From Anditalea andensis (GTDB lineage Bacteria; Bacteroidota; Bacteroidia; Cytophagales; Cyclobacteriaceae): a stretch of 64,000 nucleotides of DNA. Of the stretch, positions 63,927 to 64,000 are shown piece by piece (position 1 is the stretch's first letter; the number at the start of each line of letters is the position of its first letter). The notes beneath the pieces are model-generated. The model saw only the letters and a program-made list of their open reading frames with translations. It did no database searches and had not been told where the DNA came from. The translations under genes were made by a program, and so were the position numbers. The stretch is taken from assembly GCF_000714815.1 (NCBI RefSeq), contig NZ_JMIH01000016.1:457586-521585 (forward strand). Reading direction: 5' to 3'.

Positions 63927-64000
63927 GTAAGTTCGGCCCCTTTAGGGTCGTGGGGATGACGAATCCCTGTTTTCCATGGGTGGCTACCCATGGCTATTGA
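63927..64000. repeat. Intergenic repeat, copy C, cut by window edge
   Basis: The copy starts GTAAGTTCG and has a first hairpin GGCCCCTTTAGGGTC, then the full second hairpin with loop GGCT, and stops at the window end before the third. It is identical to copy B after the first hairpin. The run of copies probably continues beyond the window. Confidence 0.75.

Noticed and set aside
63618..64000. Possible CRISPR array in the repeated sequence
   Set aside because: Units are over 100 bases long, contain internal hairpins, have no short regular spacers, and no cas gene is present.

Overview
The window looks like a piece of a Bacteroidota chromosome, most likely Cytophagales and possibly Cyclobacteriaceae. 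The evidence is two SusC/SusD pairs, many SPII lipoproteins and carbohydrate-active enzymes, TTG/TAnnTTTG-type promoters, AT-rich intergenic DNA and few Shine-Dalgarno sites. The assignment comes from gene content only. I see no rRNA, tRNA, CRISPR array, transposase or phage gene.

Region 1 (1-22900) is a carbohydrate-use locus without its own SusC/SusD pair. A leftward set encodes a GH141-like beta-helix enzyme, a GH31 enzyme, a Gfo/Idh/MocA oxidoreductase, a phytanoyl-CoA-dioxygenase-like enzyme, a sodium/solute symporter, a GH78-type rhamnosidase and the start of an enolase-superfamily sugar-acid dehydratase cut by the window edge. A rightward set encodes a Tat-exported xylose-isomerase-like barrel protein, a 914-residue lipoprotein with a GH67-N/GH20-like look, and two GH2 enzymes. 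Between them lies a divergent promoter with an AAAGTACAGGATA box. An AraC regulator and a GntR regulator with a sugar-binding-protein-like sensor domain close the locus.

Region 2 (22900-30300) holds housekeeping and stand-alone genes: a secreted amidohydrolase, a metallo-beta-lactamase-fold hydrolase, the agmatine-to-putrescine pair aguB-aguA, and a YfiT/DinB-like protein. It ends in about 930 bases with no convincing gene.

Region 3 (30300-47900) is a polysaccharide/glycan utilisation locus: CBM9 protein, GHL10-like glycosidase, SusC, SusD, a large esterase, GH29 fucosidase, a BNR (Asp-box) protein, GH20 hexosaminidase and a LacI regulator. Palindromes of the form TGTGNNCGNNCACA stand before the CBM9 gene, before susC (two copies 21 bp apart) and before GH20. 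They are good candidates for the operators of the local LacI protein.

Region 4 (48600-57500) is a second SusC/SusD pair followed by a DUF5117-type zinc metalloprotease and an M20 amidohydrolase. Stop and start codons overlap between susD, the protease and the M20 gene, which points to one unit for capturing and trimming peptides. A long susC leader contains hairpins.

Region 5 (57600-64000) is a leftward cassette of an AraC regulator, a quinone-oxidoreductase-like dehydrogenase, pirin, an SRPBCC protein, an NmrA-like NAD(P)-binding protein and an Old Yellow Enzyme. Four of its promoters carry the same 16-base box at a fixed 24-25 bases before the -7 TTTG. I read this as a small regulon for electrophile or redox stress. 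The cassette lies between clusters of an intergenic repeat built from three hairpins.
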